A stretch of 64,000 bases of DNA from the NCBI RefSeq assembly GCF_005870085.1, contig NZ_SZNM01000001.1:310001-374000 (forward strand), in the 5' to 3' direction. Of this stretch, positions 47,263-55,738 are shown piece after piece. Origin of the DNA: Aquibacillus sediminis (GTDB lineage: Bacteria; Bacillota; Bacilli; Bacillales; Amphibacillaceae). The position numbers were made by a program, and so were the translations under genes. Every line of letters starts with the position of its first letter. The stretch's first letter is position 1. A model generated the notes under the pieces. The model saw nothing but the letters and a program-made list of their open reading frames with translations. It ran no database searches and had not been told where the DNA came from.

Positions 47263-48309
47263 TTATTCATGTAAAAACTTTACACAAACTGGCTCTGGTA
47301 CATTTACTCCAGCTTGAATTAACTGTAATCTACCTGAATCCTTATCTCTTTTAAACAAGGTTAATGTATTTGATTTTTGGTTCGATGCGACCAAATAGTT
47401 TTCTGATGGAGCCAACTCAAAGTCACGTGGCCAGTTTCCTTCTGTCGAAGTCCACTCAATAAATGATAATTGTCCGTTACGTTGGTCAACACTGAACACT
47501 GCAATACTGTTGTGACCGCGGTTTCCAGCATAAATAAACTTTCCATCTGAAGAAATATGAATGGCACTTCCATCATTGGTGTCGTTAAAATCTTCAGGAA
47601 TAGTCGAAATATACTGTTGTTCGCTAAAGGTTCCATCTTGTTCATTATAATGTAAGAAAATTACTTCTGAACTTAATTCCGTCATCACATAGGCGTATTT
47701 GCCATTTGGATGAAAAGTAATATGTCGTGGACCACTACCAGCTTTAGGTGTATACTCTTGAGCTTTTGTTAGTTTGCCGTTCTCGATTGCATAAGTTGTT
47801 ATTTTGTCACTACCTAAGTCAATCGCAATCACATATTTTTCATCAGGAGTAAAACCTGCAAAATGCATATGTGGCTTTTCTTGTCTTTCATGAGGCCCAG
47901 ATCCCTCATGTATAACAACATCTTCTGCTGGATTTAACGAACCATCCTCATTTGTTAAATAAGACTCTACTTTTGTCGTATGGTAATTCGCACTCACCAC
48001 ATGACGTTTATCACTACTTACACTGACATGGCATGGTGGTGACCCAGCTGATGTATAACTATTTAATCTTGTCAATTCGCCTTTTTGATCACTAATGGAA
48101 AATGCTGTTACCCCACCATTTTCTTCTTCTTTGGCAACAGCATATAAGTTTTTATTATCATTGCTTACGGTTACATATGTAGGATTTGTTAATTCAGCTG
48201 CCAACGATACATCCGTTAATTCTTCTTTTTCGGTGTCTAAAGTAAAGCGATAAACCCCTTTGCTTTCTTCTTTCGTATAAGTTCCAACATATCCTATGTA
48301 TTTAGTCAT
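47263..48309 (-). CDS. pgl: 6-phosphogluconolactonase, beta-propeller type
   Basis: Seven-bladed propeller lactonase of the YkgB/Pgl type, 348 residues (B. subtilis YkgB has 349). It hydrolyses 6-phosphogluconolactone in the oxidative pentose phosphate route; other lactones are possible. The family pattern is clear: YVGTYT at the start, SAGSPPCHVSVSSDKRHV, HMHFAGFTPDEKYV, GSGPRHITFHPNGKYAYVM, SNQKSNTLTLFKRD and PEPVCVKF at the end. AAAAAGGAGATC precedes the ATG. Confidence 0.92.
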   Translation of the reverse strand: MTKYIGYVGTYTKEESKGVYRFTLDTEKEELTDVSLAAELTNPTYVTVSNDNKNLYAVAKEEENGGVTAFSISDQKGELTRLNSYTSAGSPPCHVSVSSDKRHVVSANYHTTKVESYLTNEDGSLNPAEDVVIHEGSGPHERQEKPHMHFAGFTPDEKYVIAIDLGSDKITTYAIENGKLTKAQEYTPKAGSGPRHITFHPNGKYAYVMTELSSEVIFLHYNEQDGTFSEQQYISTIPEDFNDTNDGSAIHISSDGKFIYAGNRGHNSIAVFSVDQRNGQLSFIEWTSTEGNWPRDFELAPSENYLVASNQKSNTLTLFKRDKDSGRLQLIQAGVNVPEPVCVKFLHE

Positions 48310-48428
48310 AATAGATCTCCTTTTTTAAAAGTTATCTAAATTATAACAAAACAACTAATTTTTCTCTATCAATAATCCAACTAAAGGGTTTGCGTCACAT
48401 ATGCTGCAGTTACACTAGGGTCATATTA

Positions 48429-48596
48429 AGTGAAACTTCACTCAGTGGGGGTTTTTGCTCTTCCCCCACTGAGTGTTAGTTCCGCAAGTAGAGACCCGCT
48501 TGAACCATGCGGGAGGAAAGGAAAAGTTTCACTCCCACTTAAACTCCTTCGTTTCACTTCATGTTTTGAAGTGGGAGTCTTCGGAGGGTTAAACCA
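48429..48596 (+). repeat. Family D repeat, copy D3 (most complete)
   Basis: First hairpin: CACTCAGTGGGGG at 48439-48451 and its exact complement at 48463-48475. Second hairpin: CTCCCACTT ... AAGTGGGAG near 48532-48578, followed by CTTCGGAGGGTT. The same order of parts is seen in D1 and D4. It fills most of the gap 48310-48644, which holds no gene. Confidence 0.7.
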
Positions 48597-48604
48597 AAAA
48601 TAAT

Positions 48605-48642
48605 GAAAAACAGACCCCAAACGAGCGTTGGGGCCTGCTTTT
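48605..48642 (-). terminator. Terminator of the 61-residue protein gene
   Basis: CAGGCCCCAA / TTTGGGGTCTG stem followed by TTTTT on the minus strand, directly after the stop codon. Confidence 0.85.
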
Positions 48643-48644
48643 GA

Positions 48645-48830
48645 TTATAATTGTTGATTTTGTTGTTGCTGTCCTTGCTGTTGGTTTTGTTGACCCTGTC
48701 CTGCCATTCCTGGCATGAACTGTTGGGCCATGTTACCAACACCTTTACCTCTTGTCATACTATAATAGGCTGCAGCACCAATACCAATAGATGCAACCAC
48801 AGGCATTACTCTTCCGCGTTGATTAGCCAT
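48645..48830 (-). CDS. Small Gln-rich protein, 61 residues
   Basis: Begins MANQRGRVMPVVASIGIGAA with one short hydrophobic helix (about residues 9-23). It continues with a flexible tail of Gly, Gln and Asn (GQGQQNQQQGQQQQNQQL). AAGGGGGTGAATG precedes the ATG, and a terminator follows, so translation is likely. No family was recognised with confidence; Gln-rich tails of this sort occur in spore-associated proteins of Bacillus. Confidence 0.7.
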   Translation of the reverse strand: MANQRGRVMPVVASIGIGAAAYYSMTRGKGVGNMAQQFMPGMAGQGQQNQQQGQQQQNQQL

Positions 48831-48924
48831 TGATCATTCACCCCCTTGTGTCTTCACTCATTAATTTGCACGAGTGTGCCAAATTCATGTCCGTAAGATA
48901 TTGGGAGTAAAGAATTTGTATAGG

Positions 48925-50847
48925 TTATGATTGCCAATTTATTGGCACTGGTGTAACTTTTTCAACTTCTTGTCCAATTGCTTGTTTTTGATCCGTAGTT
49001 AACCAAACATGGGTCTTTCCTTGGTCTGAACTGGTTCGAATCAGACGGCCAATCCCTTGTCTTAAGCGTAACAACATGTATGGCAAATCCACTTGAGCGA
49101 ATGGATTCGCGGCATGATGACGTTTCGCTTGAAACACAGGATCATGTGGCGGAAATGGTAAAGAAGCAATAATAACTTGTGTAAGTGCTTGACCTGGCAC
49201 ATCCAATCCTTCCCATAAATGGTAAGAACATAACACCGATGCAGCATTTTGTTGAAACTGCAACACAAGCTCACTGATTTCTCGGTCTCCTTCATAAAGC
49301 AATGGAAACGCCCATTGTTGTGTGTCTGCCCACGCCCTGAAACGTAGCATTTCTTGGGCAGAACTAAATAAGATGAGCGTCTGACCATTTGTCATAGAAA
49401 TAGCTTTTCCAATCTTTTGCCATTTTTCTGATTCACTCGCTTGAATATGTCCATACAACTGCATTTGTTGTTCATAATCAAATGGTGAATTGACTGTAAA
49501 CGAATCATACGAAGGAATTCCTAAACTGCTTGCAATATAGGAAAAGTCTTTATCCTGTGATAAGGTCGCCGAAGAAAATACAAAAGGAATTTTCTTCGAG
49601 AATACTTCTCTTTCCAATACATCTTCAACAAGTCGTGGCATAATCACAAAAGAGGTATCATTCTCATTTTCTTCAAGCCAAAAGATTCCATGGTCTTCTT
49701 TCAATAAAATCGATAATCCATAAGAAAAGAATTCTAAATATTCTTCAATAATTTTGATATGGTAATCATCAATTGTAAACAATTCAGAGTCAAACACTAA
49801 TTGTTCTAATAGTTGTTGAACTTTTTTATGCAGTGTACTAGCAATTTGTACCATTTGTTTGGTACGCGGGACCTCCTGTCGATTCGAACCCTCCACAAGT
49901 TTAGCACTGTCGGACAGATGTCGGAACCACTGTTCATGAAGTTGTAATATATCCTCAATTAAATATAATGATTCTTCTCGTACATCTTGTTCCATATAAC
50001 CGGTTAGAACTGTCTGTAGCGTCTCTGAATGGAAACGATAGGTTAAAGCTTTTTGAGCAGCAAATTCCAATAAGTGTCCTTCATCAAATACAACACTACT
50101 CGCTTCTGGTAGTAGTGGCATTTGACCTTCTCGTTTCCGTGATTCTTTTGTCCAAATATGTTCCATATAAAAATCATGAGAACAAATAATGAGGTCTGTA
50201 GCATAACGATAATATTCACGATTTAATGTTTGACCACTTCGATGGCGCCATTCACATGTGGAACATTGTTGCAAAGGATCCCAAGCGATCTGTTCCCATT
50301 TATGATTGGGAAGCCATGGATATTCTTTTCGATCTCCATATCGCTCAAATGAACTCATCGAGACTCCTTGTTCATAGACGAAATCAGGAATTTGTTCCTC
50401 CACTCGTAATATATCTTCGTCCAATGTATCAAGTGCATCCAATTTTTTCATACATATGTATTGTTCACGTGCTTTAGCCAAACGAACATCAATCGTTAAT
50501 CCCAATGCTTGCTCTAACTTTTCTATATCCCCTCCCTTTTTAACTAACTGCTCAATTAATGTTTCATCGGCACAGGAAATAATCGCAGGTTTCCGTTTAT
50601 AGCGAGCATAACAAATCGCATATAACAAATAGACAAACGTTTTACCTGTTCCAACTCCCGCCTCAGCAAAAATCGTTGTATTATTCTTATACGCCTGCTC
50701 CAGCTGGTAGGCCATATAAATCTGTTCATCTCTCAATTCAAAACCATGTTCAGGTAAAATATCATAAAACACATCGCCAATATAATCACCTAGGCGATCA
50801 AAAAAGTTTTCTTGCTTCGAAATTGTAAATGGTAGTGCTTTAGTCAT
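48925..50847 (-). CDS. DinG/XPD-like ATP-dependent helicase
   Basis: Superfamily 2 iron-sulfur helicase of the DinG/YoaA type, 640 residues. Walker A is EAGVGTGKT (about residues 61-69) and the DEAH-type box reads VVFDEGHLLE. Four Cys placed as in the XPD-type iron-sulfur domain are seen: YICMKK, the pair CSTC and IICSHD. The C-terminal motifs are YHLWEGLDVPG and QGIGRLIRT. It differs from B. subtilis DinG in lacking the exonuclease domain. The ATG at 50847 follows AAAGGAG; the longer form from 50907 has no binding site. Confidence 0.88.
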   Translation of the reverse strand: MTKALPFTISKQENFFDRLGDYIGDVFYDILPEHGFELRDEQIYMAYQLEQAYKNNTTIFAEAGVGTGKTFVYLLYAICYARYKRKPAIISCADETLIEQLVKKGGDIEKLEQALGLTIDVRLAKAREQYICMKKLDALDTLDEDILRVEEQIPDFVYEQGVSMSSFERYGDRKEYPWLPNHKWEQIAWDPLQQCSTCEWRHRSGQTLNREYYRYATDLIICSHDFYMEHIWTKESRKREGQMPLLPEASSVVFDEGHLLEFAAQKALTYRFHSETLQTVLTGYMEQDVREESLYLIEDILQLHEQWFRHLSDSAKLVEGSNRQEVPRTKQMVQIASTLHKKVQQLLEQLVFDSELFTIDDYHIKIIEEYLEFFSYGLSILLKEDHGIFWLEENENDTSFVIMPRLVEDVLEREVFSKKIPFVFSSATLSQDKDFSYIASSLGIPSYDSFTVNSPFDYEQQMQLYGHIQASESEKWQKIGKAISMTNGQTLILFSSAQEMLRFRAWADTQQWAFPLLYEGDREISELVLQFQQNAASVLCSYHLWEGLDVPGQALTQVIIASLPFPPHDPVFQAKRHHAANPFAQVDLPYMLLRLRQGIGRLIRTSSDQGKTHVWLTTDQKQAIGQEVEKVTPVPINWQS

Positions 50848-50960
50848 AATTATCTTTTCTCCTTTTATCAAACCGAACTCAAAAACAATCTCCATCATAT
50901 CAAACAATTAGCTATTTAGATATTCTTTTACAAAAACGTGTCATTATTATCAAATAACGT

Positions 50961-50994
50961 AAAAAAGACACTTGATCTATCAAGTGTCTTTTTT
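50961..50994. terminator. Terminator upstream of the helicase gene
   Basis: AAAAAAGACACTTGA / TCAAGTGTCTTTTTT, perfect, with a 4-base loop. It may insulate the helicase gene from transcription entering from the repeat block to the right. Confidence 0.85.
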
Positions 50995-51344
50995 ATATAA
51001 CGAAGAACCGTTGACCACATTCAACGTTTAGCTTTCGCATGTTCTCCGACTCGATTGGAATTAAAACCTAGTTAGATTTCATTCCATGACCACCAACCGA
51101 AGTTGATGGTAATTAGCTCATCGCCTTTTTACTTTAACACAAATTCATTCATAAAGATACTGTTATTTTCCATGAAATAATTTCCATTTTCAACTTACCT
51201 CTGACAATTACCAATGTATGCATTAAAATTACCTTTGTCTACAGAAAAGCTTTGTTGTGATTTAATGCACATTTGCTGTATTATACGACATAACCTTCGC
51301 AATTTTGCTCTCAACCATTCTGATTGAAATAAGTGATATACCAC

Positions 51345-51468
51345 GTTGCGGCAGAATACTCCGCTTTCCATGGGCACGGCCTCAGCTAACTTGGTAAAGA
51401 AAACCACTTTACCAAGTGGATCTTCGGCTCGTGCTGTTCCCATAGGAGTCTCCGTATTCTGCCTCCAC
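51345..51468 (-). repeat. Family A palindromic element, copy A3 (intact)
   Basis: Runs from GCGGCAGAATACTCCGC to GTATTCTGCCTCCAC, with a central stem ACTTGGTAAAG / CTTTACCAAGT. It is the unoccupied reference for A1: a single AGGA at 51444-51447. Confidence 0.85.
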
Positions 51469-51631
51469 TTGTACTAGTTTTTCTGATTGGGATAAGTGAT
51501 TAAGCTATATAAAGACATTCATTGCATACTTTATTCTAATCCAACAGTTTCTATAAAAGTGTTAATTAATAATAAAAAGACCATATATATTTATTAAACC
51601 ATTTTCTATAAAAATTCAGAGTACACGAATA

Positions 51632-51750
51632 AGCGGAGGCAATACACGGAGACTCCTGTGGGACTAGTGGCATCGGTGAGACCCCGCAGTGCGACAGCGC
51701 GAGGAGGCTCACCAGCCCCCCACGGAAAGCGTAGTGTATTGCCGCAGCGG
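51632..51750 (+). repeat. Family A palindromic element, copy A4 (intact)
   Basis: Runs from AGCGGAGGCAATACACGG to GTGTATTGCCGCAGCGG. It is the unoccupied reference for A2: a single TCCT at 51654-51657 and a single AGGA at 51702-51705. Confidence 0.85.
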
Positions 51751-51825
51751 ACTTTTAAGCACTCATCTTCGATAGGAAGCGGTAAGTTATGTCGTATAAT
51801 ACAGCTTATATGCAATAACAAAAAT

Positions 51826-53325
51826 CTACTTAGAAGCAGCTAATGCTGCAACAATTCTATCTTCAAGCTGTTTCACATCTGCATCCTCTTGTACATTATT
51901 AATTAAAATCGAAAAAATAAACTTCTCACCAGTTTTGGTTTCAAGATAACCTGATAATCCACTTACTGTTGTGATCGTCCCTGTTTTAGCATGGATGGTT
52001 GCGCTCTTTGCAATATCACGCATTCTATAACGTAGCGTACCACCAACCATTCGCTCATCTACACCTGCAACAGGTAATGCTTGTTTAAACACGGAAAACC
52101 ACTCTTCATCTTGTATATGATACAATAATTTCGTTATTTCATTAGCAGGAATTAAGTTTATATGAGAAATACCTGAGCCATCTCTTATAACCAAAGCATC
52201 TTTATTAACATTAAAGTTATCAAGCTGATCTAGCACCACTTCAATACCTGCATCCCAACTTCCTTCGTTATCTATTATTTTTCCCATTTCCTTAACGAGT
52301 GTTTCAGCATGCCCATTATTACTTAACTTCATAAATGGCACCATTAATTGCTTTAATGGTATCGACGGTTGGGACAACAATGGTTTAGCTTCTTCTGGTG
52401 TTTTTCCTTGCGTTACATCCTCTGAGTAGGTAATACCTCGCTTGTGTAAGGATTGACTGAATAATTGCAATGCATACTCAGTCGGATTAGAGACAGAAAT
52501 CCATTCCTTCGTCGGATTCGCTCCCACCGGAATAACACCTTTAATTTTAATCATATTGCTATCATGTTGGCGAGTAATGGATAGCTCTTCAGTATGTTCT
52601 TCTGTAACTGTTTTAGCATCGTTAACCACCTGTACAATGTCTGTCTTAGGGGTTACAGTTATAGTTGGCTTTTTTCCACTTTTATTCGCTGGCTTCACTC
52701 GAACAATAACTGTACCCGAATCATAATCTTGATTTGGTGCGGCAGTTAACGCAGAAATTGGTGCACCATAATAAAATTGTTCATCACTCCATATTAAATC
52801 AGGTGAATACCTTTCATTATCATACCATTGATCATCTCCAATAATGGATCCATCAATTTTTGTTATTCCTTTTTGTCGTATTATTTTCGCCATTTCATCT
52901 ATATCTGTTGCTAAAAGCGTTGGATCTCCCTTTCCCTTCAAATACAAATTACCTTCTAATCGGTCACCATTGATCGTACCGTCAGTTAGTACTTCCGTTG
53001 TAAATGTGTAATTTTCACCTAAAGTAGCCAAAGCAGCCGTTGCCGTCAATAGTTTCAAATTAGATGCGGGACGTAATCGAATATCACCTAAATGATCATA
53101 TAAAAGTTCTCCTGTTGTTGCCGAACGTATACTAATACCAATAATGCCTTGGTTCACTATATCTTCATTTTGAATTAACGGATCTAGTTGTTGAGCTAAA
53201 TTATCGTTTTCCTTATTGGCATTCACAGGTACAGCGGGTGGATTCTCTTGATTTTCATCCATAAACGACGGAATACTAACTACTAAAACTAACAATAAAA
53301 ATACCATTATTCTCCTCTTCTTCAT
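51826..53325 (-). CDS. dacC: D-Ala-D-Ala carboxypeptidase PBP4a (peptidase S13)
   Basis: Low-molecular-mass penicillin-binding protein of class C (DacB/DacC type) that trims or opens peptidoglycan outside the membrane; 499 residues. An N-terminal signal anchor (about 4-21) is followed by the active-site motif SNLK (Ser 88, Lys 91), then SNNGHAE (SxN) and HAKTGTITTVSG (KTG). The long insert between the first two motifs is typical of family S13. In B. subtilis dacC is expressed from late growth on. AGGTGATC precedes the ATG. Confidence 0.93.
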   Translation of the reverse strand: MKKRRIMVFLLLVLVVSIPSFMDENQENPPAVPVNANKENDNLAQQLDPLIQNEDIVNQGIIGISIRSATTGELLYDHLGDIRLRPASNLKLLTATAALATLGENYTFTTEVLTDGTINGDRLEGNLYLKGKGDPTLLATDIDEMAKIIRQKGITKIDGSIIGDDQWYDNERYSPDLIWSDEQFYYGAPISALTAAPNQDYDSGTVIVRVKPANKSGKKPTITVTPKTDIVQVVNDAKTVTEEHTEELSITRQHDSNMIKIKGVIPVGANPTKEWISVSNPTEYALQLFSQSLHKRGITYSEDVTQGKTPEEAKPLLSQPSIPLKQLMVPFMKLSNNGHAETLVKEMGKIIDNEGSWDAGIEVVLDQLDNFNVNKDALVIRDGSGISHINLIPANEITKLLYHIQDEEWFSVFKQALPVAGVDERMVGGTLRYRMRDIAKSATIHAKTGTITTVSGLSGYLETKTGEKFIFSILINNVQEDADVKQLEDRIVAALAASK

Positions 53326-53463
53326 CTGATCACCTATTCAAGTTTTTTCATGTTCTTCATTCTTTCCATTAAAATGACATTTAATAGGTGCTAAAACGAT
53401 CAACTTGTTTGTAATCGATTACTTTTGTAGAATAGTACTATCGTTAGATAGGAGAGTGTTGTT

Positions 53464-53784
53464 ATGTTTAGTGAACAAATCGCAATTAAATTAGAGGTAG
53501 TTGCTAGGAGAGCGTTGAATATAAAGAATCCTAGTGGTATGGGAGGCATTATATCTGCTGAATACATTGAAAAACATAGAGGTGCATTTACTGTTATTTG
53601 TATGGCCCTTGCCCCTTATTACTTAAATGCAACCGAAGAGGAGCGGATACCATTAGATGATATCGTTGAACGGTATCAACATTTACAAACTTGTGGTCTC
53701 GAAGAGTATTTTAAGACAGTCAGTCATGCTACCGAGGAATTAAAAACACTTTTTCATGACCTTGGGGTACAAGATGCTGAATAG
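53464..53784 (+). CDS. Hypothetical cytosolic protein, 106 residues
   Basis: A mostly helical soluble protein, MFSEQIAIKLEVVARRALNI at the start, without signal or membrane helix. No family was recognised. GATAGGAGAG precedes the ATG by 8 bases and a good terminator follows, so it is likely a real single-gene unit. Confidence 0.7.
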   Translation: MFSEQIAIKLEVVARRALNIKNPSGMGGIISAEYIEKHRGAFTVICMALAPYYLNATEEERIPLDDIVERYQHLQTCGLEEYFKTVSHATEELKTLFHDLGVQDAE

Positions 53785-53808
53785 CATAGGGTGAGTGTGA
53801 TTCTCTTT

Positions 53809-53851
53809 CGTCCAATATGCTGGGAAATAACATATTGGACGAACTTTTTTT
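53809..53851 (+). terminator. Terminator after the 106-residue protein gene
   Basis: CGTCCAATATG / CATATTGGACG stem followed by AACTTTTTTT. Confidence 0.9.
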
Positions 53852-53860
53852 GGCAAACAA

Positions 53861-54235
53861 CTAGCTTATTTGAGAATCAATTAGTTTCTTCACTTTTATT
53901 GCAACATCCATTTCTACTTGATTAATCTGCACCTTAGATGTATGTAAGTTCACAATCAATTCTGTTTGTTGTGATTCTGATTGTATTTCACAAGACTCTA
54001 TTTGATCATAACTAATAATCCGATCATTCGTCGTGTCTTCCGTTCCCATTACATAATAAAATACCCGCTTATCTGTAACAAATAAGAGCTCCGTTGGTTT
54101 ATTAGGAGCAGCACATGCTAACAATGATTCATCAGCATCTAATTTATTCTTGGTAAACGTATCAATATAACGTTGTAGAATACCTTTTTTTCCGATCCCA
54201 AATTTAGTTGTCAATTTCTTAATCGAATCGAACAT
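53861..54235 (-). CDS. Bacterial PH-domain protein
   Basis: A 124-residue soluble protein. After a short helical start, residues about 35-120 look like a bacterial PH domain of the YokE/YvlB-tail type (ESLLACAAPNKPTELLFVTDK, RVFYYV, IISYDQIESCEI). The role is unknown. AGGGAGGGTTTAG precedes the ATG. It follows the methyltransferase gene by 28 bases on the same strand and may be cotranscribed with it. Confidence 0.7.
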   Translation of the reverse strand: MFDSIKKLTTKFGIGKKGILQRYIDTFTKNKLDADESLLACAAPNKPTELLFVTDKRVFYYVMGTEDTTNDRIISYDQIESCEIQSESQQTELIVNLHTSKVQINQVEMDVAIKVKKLIDSQIS

Positions 54236-54263
54236 TCTAAACCCTCCCTACCTAAAACACAAT

Positions 54264-55145
54264 TTACTTTCTAAAATGGTACGTAACCCACTCATTTGAT
54301 TGTAGCTGCTTCTCTACTTCAAAACCTGCATCGATAAACATACGTCGTACTTGTTCCGTATTCCAGTCGACAAGTCCTGAAATCAAAAAGTTAGAACTTT
54401 TTTGTAATAACTGGTGTCTACTTAATATTTGAACTGTTTCATCAGCACCAATATTTATTATTATCCAATCATAGGCTCGATTAACGACAAATTCACCATG
54501 CAGTAAATCTGCTTGTTCAATATCAATTGGTGTTGTAATTCCATTCAGTTTAGCATTATGCTGAATCTCTCGCTCAACTGGCTCATAATCAACAGCTACC
54601 AGTCTCTTTGCTTGTTTCATTGCTGCAGCTATTGTCAAAACCCCTGAACCAGTGCCAAGATCTAACACGGATTGATCGGTTAAATCTGTTTTGAGAATGA
54701 TCCGCAAGCAATCTTGAGTTGTTTCGTGTAACCCTGTTCCAAATGCTGCTTGCGGCTCAAATTTTAATACTTGTTTCGATGCATATTGTGCTTCATCACC
54801 AGAATAACAAAGCACCCAACCATTACCCAGATCAATGTCTTCAAATGACTGAGTCCATGATGAGTCATCAATCTGTTTAATATTGATTTCTTCTTTTGGT
54901 ATATGTAGTACATCTTGTATCCTACTCAAATAGGAGTCAGGTAAATTTTCTACTTCCCTCTCTTCTGCATAAATTCTTAATTCCATATAATCTTTAGTTA
55001 ATTCTTCATAATCGTACCCGTTTTTCACCTTTTTTATTTCGATAGATGGTTCATAATAAAGATTATAAAGTCCAGCGATATTTAGTGCCTCAATCGATTG
55101 ATCTAATTGGTTCGAGGGCAACTTTACGATAAATTCATATAACAT
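54264..55145 (-). CDS. PrmA-like methyltransferase
   Basis: Class I SAM-dependent methyltransferase related to PrmA, which methylates ribosomal protein L11; 293 residues, a little shorter than typical PrmA (about 310). The N-terminal substrate-recruiting domain (1-90) is present. The catalytic domain has EPQAAFGTGLHETTQ, the SAM motif LDLGTGSGVLTIAA (about 162-175) and VAVDYEP. In place of the usual N-I-L-A-N/D motif it has IINIGADE, so the substrate may differ. A canonical prmA normally sits beside dnaJ; this location suggests a paralogue. Confidence 0.78.
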   Translation of the reverse strand: MLYEFIVKLPSNQLDQSIEALNIAGLYNLYYEPSIEIKKVKNGYDYEELTKDYMELRIYAEEREVENLPDSYLSRIQDVLHIPKEEINIKQIDDSSWTQSFEDIDLGNGWVLCYSGDEAQYASKQVLKFEPQAAFGTGLHETTQDCLRIILKTDLTDQSVLDLGTGSGVLTIAAAMKQAKRLVAVDYEPVEREIQHNAKLNGITTPIDIEQADLLHGEFVVNRAYDWIIINIGADETVQILSRHQLLQKSSNFLISGLVDWNTEQVRRMFIDAGFEVEKQLQSNEWVTYHFRK

Positions 55146-55364
55146 GGTTTGATCCTTTCCTTATAACTATTTTTAGAATGCATAACTCTCCTTATTTTAC
55201 ATCAGTATCTGTAGTAATACAAAGGTGATCGTGTATTTGAACACACTAGAAACAAAATGACTTTTTTTCGTGTATTACTAATAAAAAAATAGCTATGCTA
55301 TGTGTACTAAGTGAACAATTGCTAACTTAACTAGTATAAAGATACGAGGATAATACATGATCGT

Positions 55365-55530
55365 GAGAAAAAAGTACTTAAACGCGCATGAAAAAAACTT
55401 AATCATACGCGGTTTGGAGAACAAAGTACTTAACCACGTAAGAAAAAACCCTAATCATACGAAAAAGGAACACAACTACGTAAGAAAAACAGTAATGACA
55501 AACTCTTCTCACCAAAGTACCTTTTTGAAT
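55365..55530 (+). repeat. Direct repeats of about 52 bp (AAAGTACTTAA units)
   Basis: AAAGTACTTAA occurs at 55371-55381 and 55423-55433 and a shortened AAAGTAC at 55514. Each is followed by an ACGCGCATG/CACGTAAG core, an A run and C(C)TAATCATACG. A third partial unit with ACGTAAGAAAAA is near 55478. An open frame of 61 codons crosses it but is Lys/Asn-rich, lacks a good binding site and mirrors the repeat. The gap 55146-55687 holds no other feature. Confidence 0.6.
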
Positions 55531-55687
55531 GCAGTTTTATAACCTTCAGTGCGCATCATAAAGCCAATGTGCCATAAAGTTGAAAAAATTCGAGGAGGAG
55601 GGATTTTTGGAAAGAAAATCAAATGGATTATAATTAAATAATGCTAAAAAATTAAGGAGTAAAGTAAAAAAATACTACAGAACAATA

Positions 55688-55738
55688 AAGAGCATCCAAT
55701 CGTTCACATTGTTCAATCAATTGGATGCTCTTGTTCAA
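55688..55738 (-). terminator. Terminator of topB
   Basis: AAGAGCATCCAAT / ATTGGATGCTCTT stem with a 19-base loop, directly after the topB stop codon. Confidence 0.85.

Larger units (their letters stand above)
50995..51825. repeat. Gene-free composite palindrome block
   Basis: No gene is supported. A perfect 20-bp inverted repeat at 51275-51294 and 51786-51805 (arm sequence GCTGTATTATACGACATAAC) encloses two uninterrupted family A elements in opposite orientation. The whole 531 bp can fold into one large imperfect hairpin. The 280 bases left of it show nothing clear. Confidence 0.8.

Noticed and set aside
55357-55542. 61-codon frame over the direct repeats
   Set aside because: Its sequence is the translated repeat; low complexity and no good binding site.
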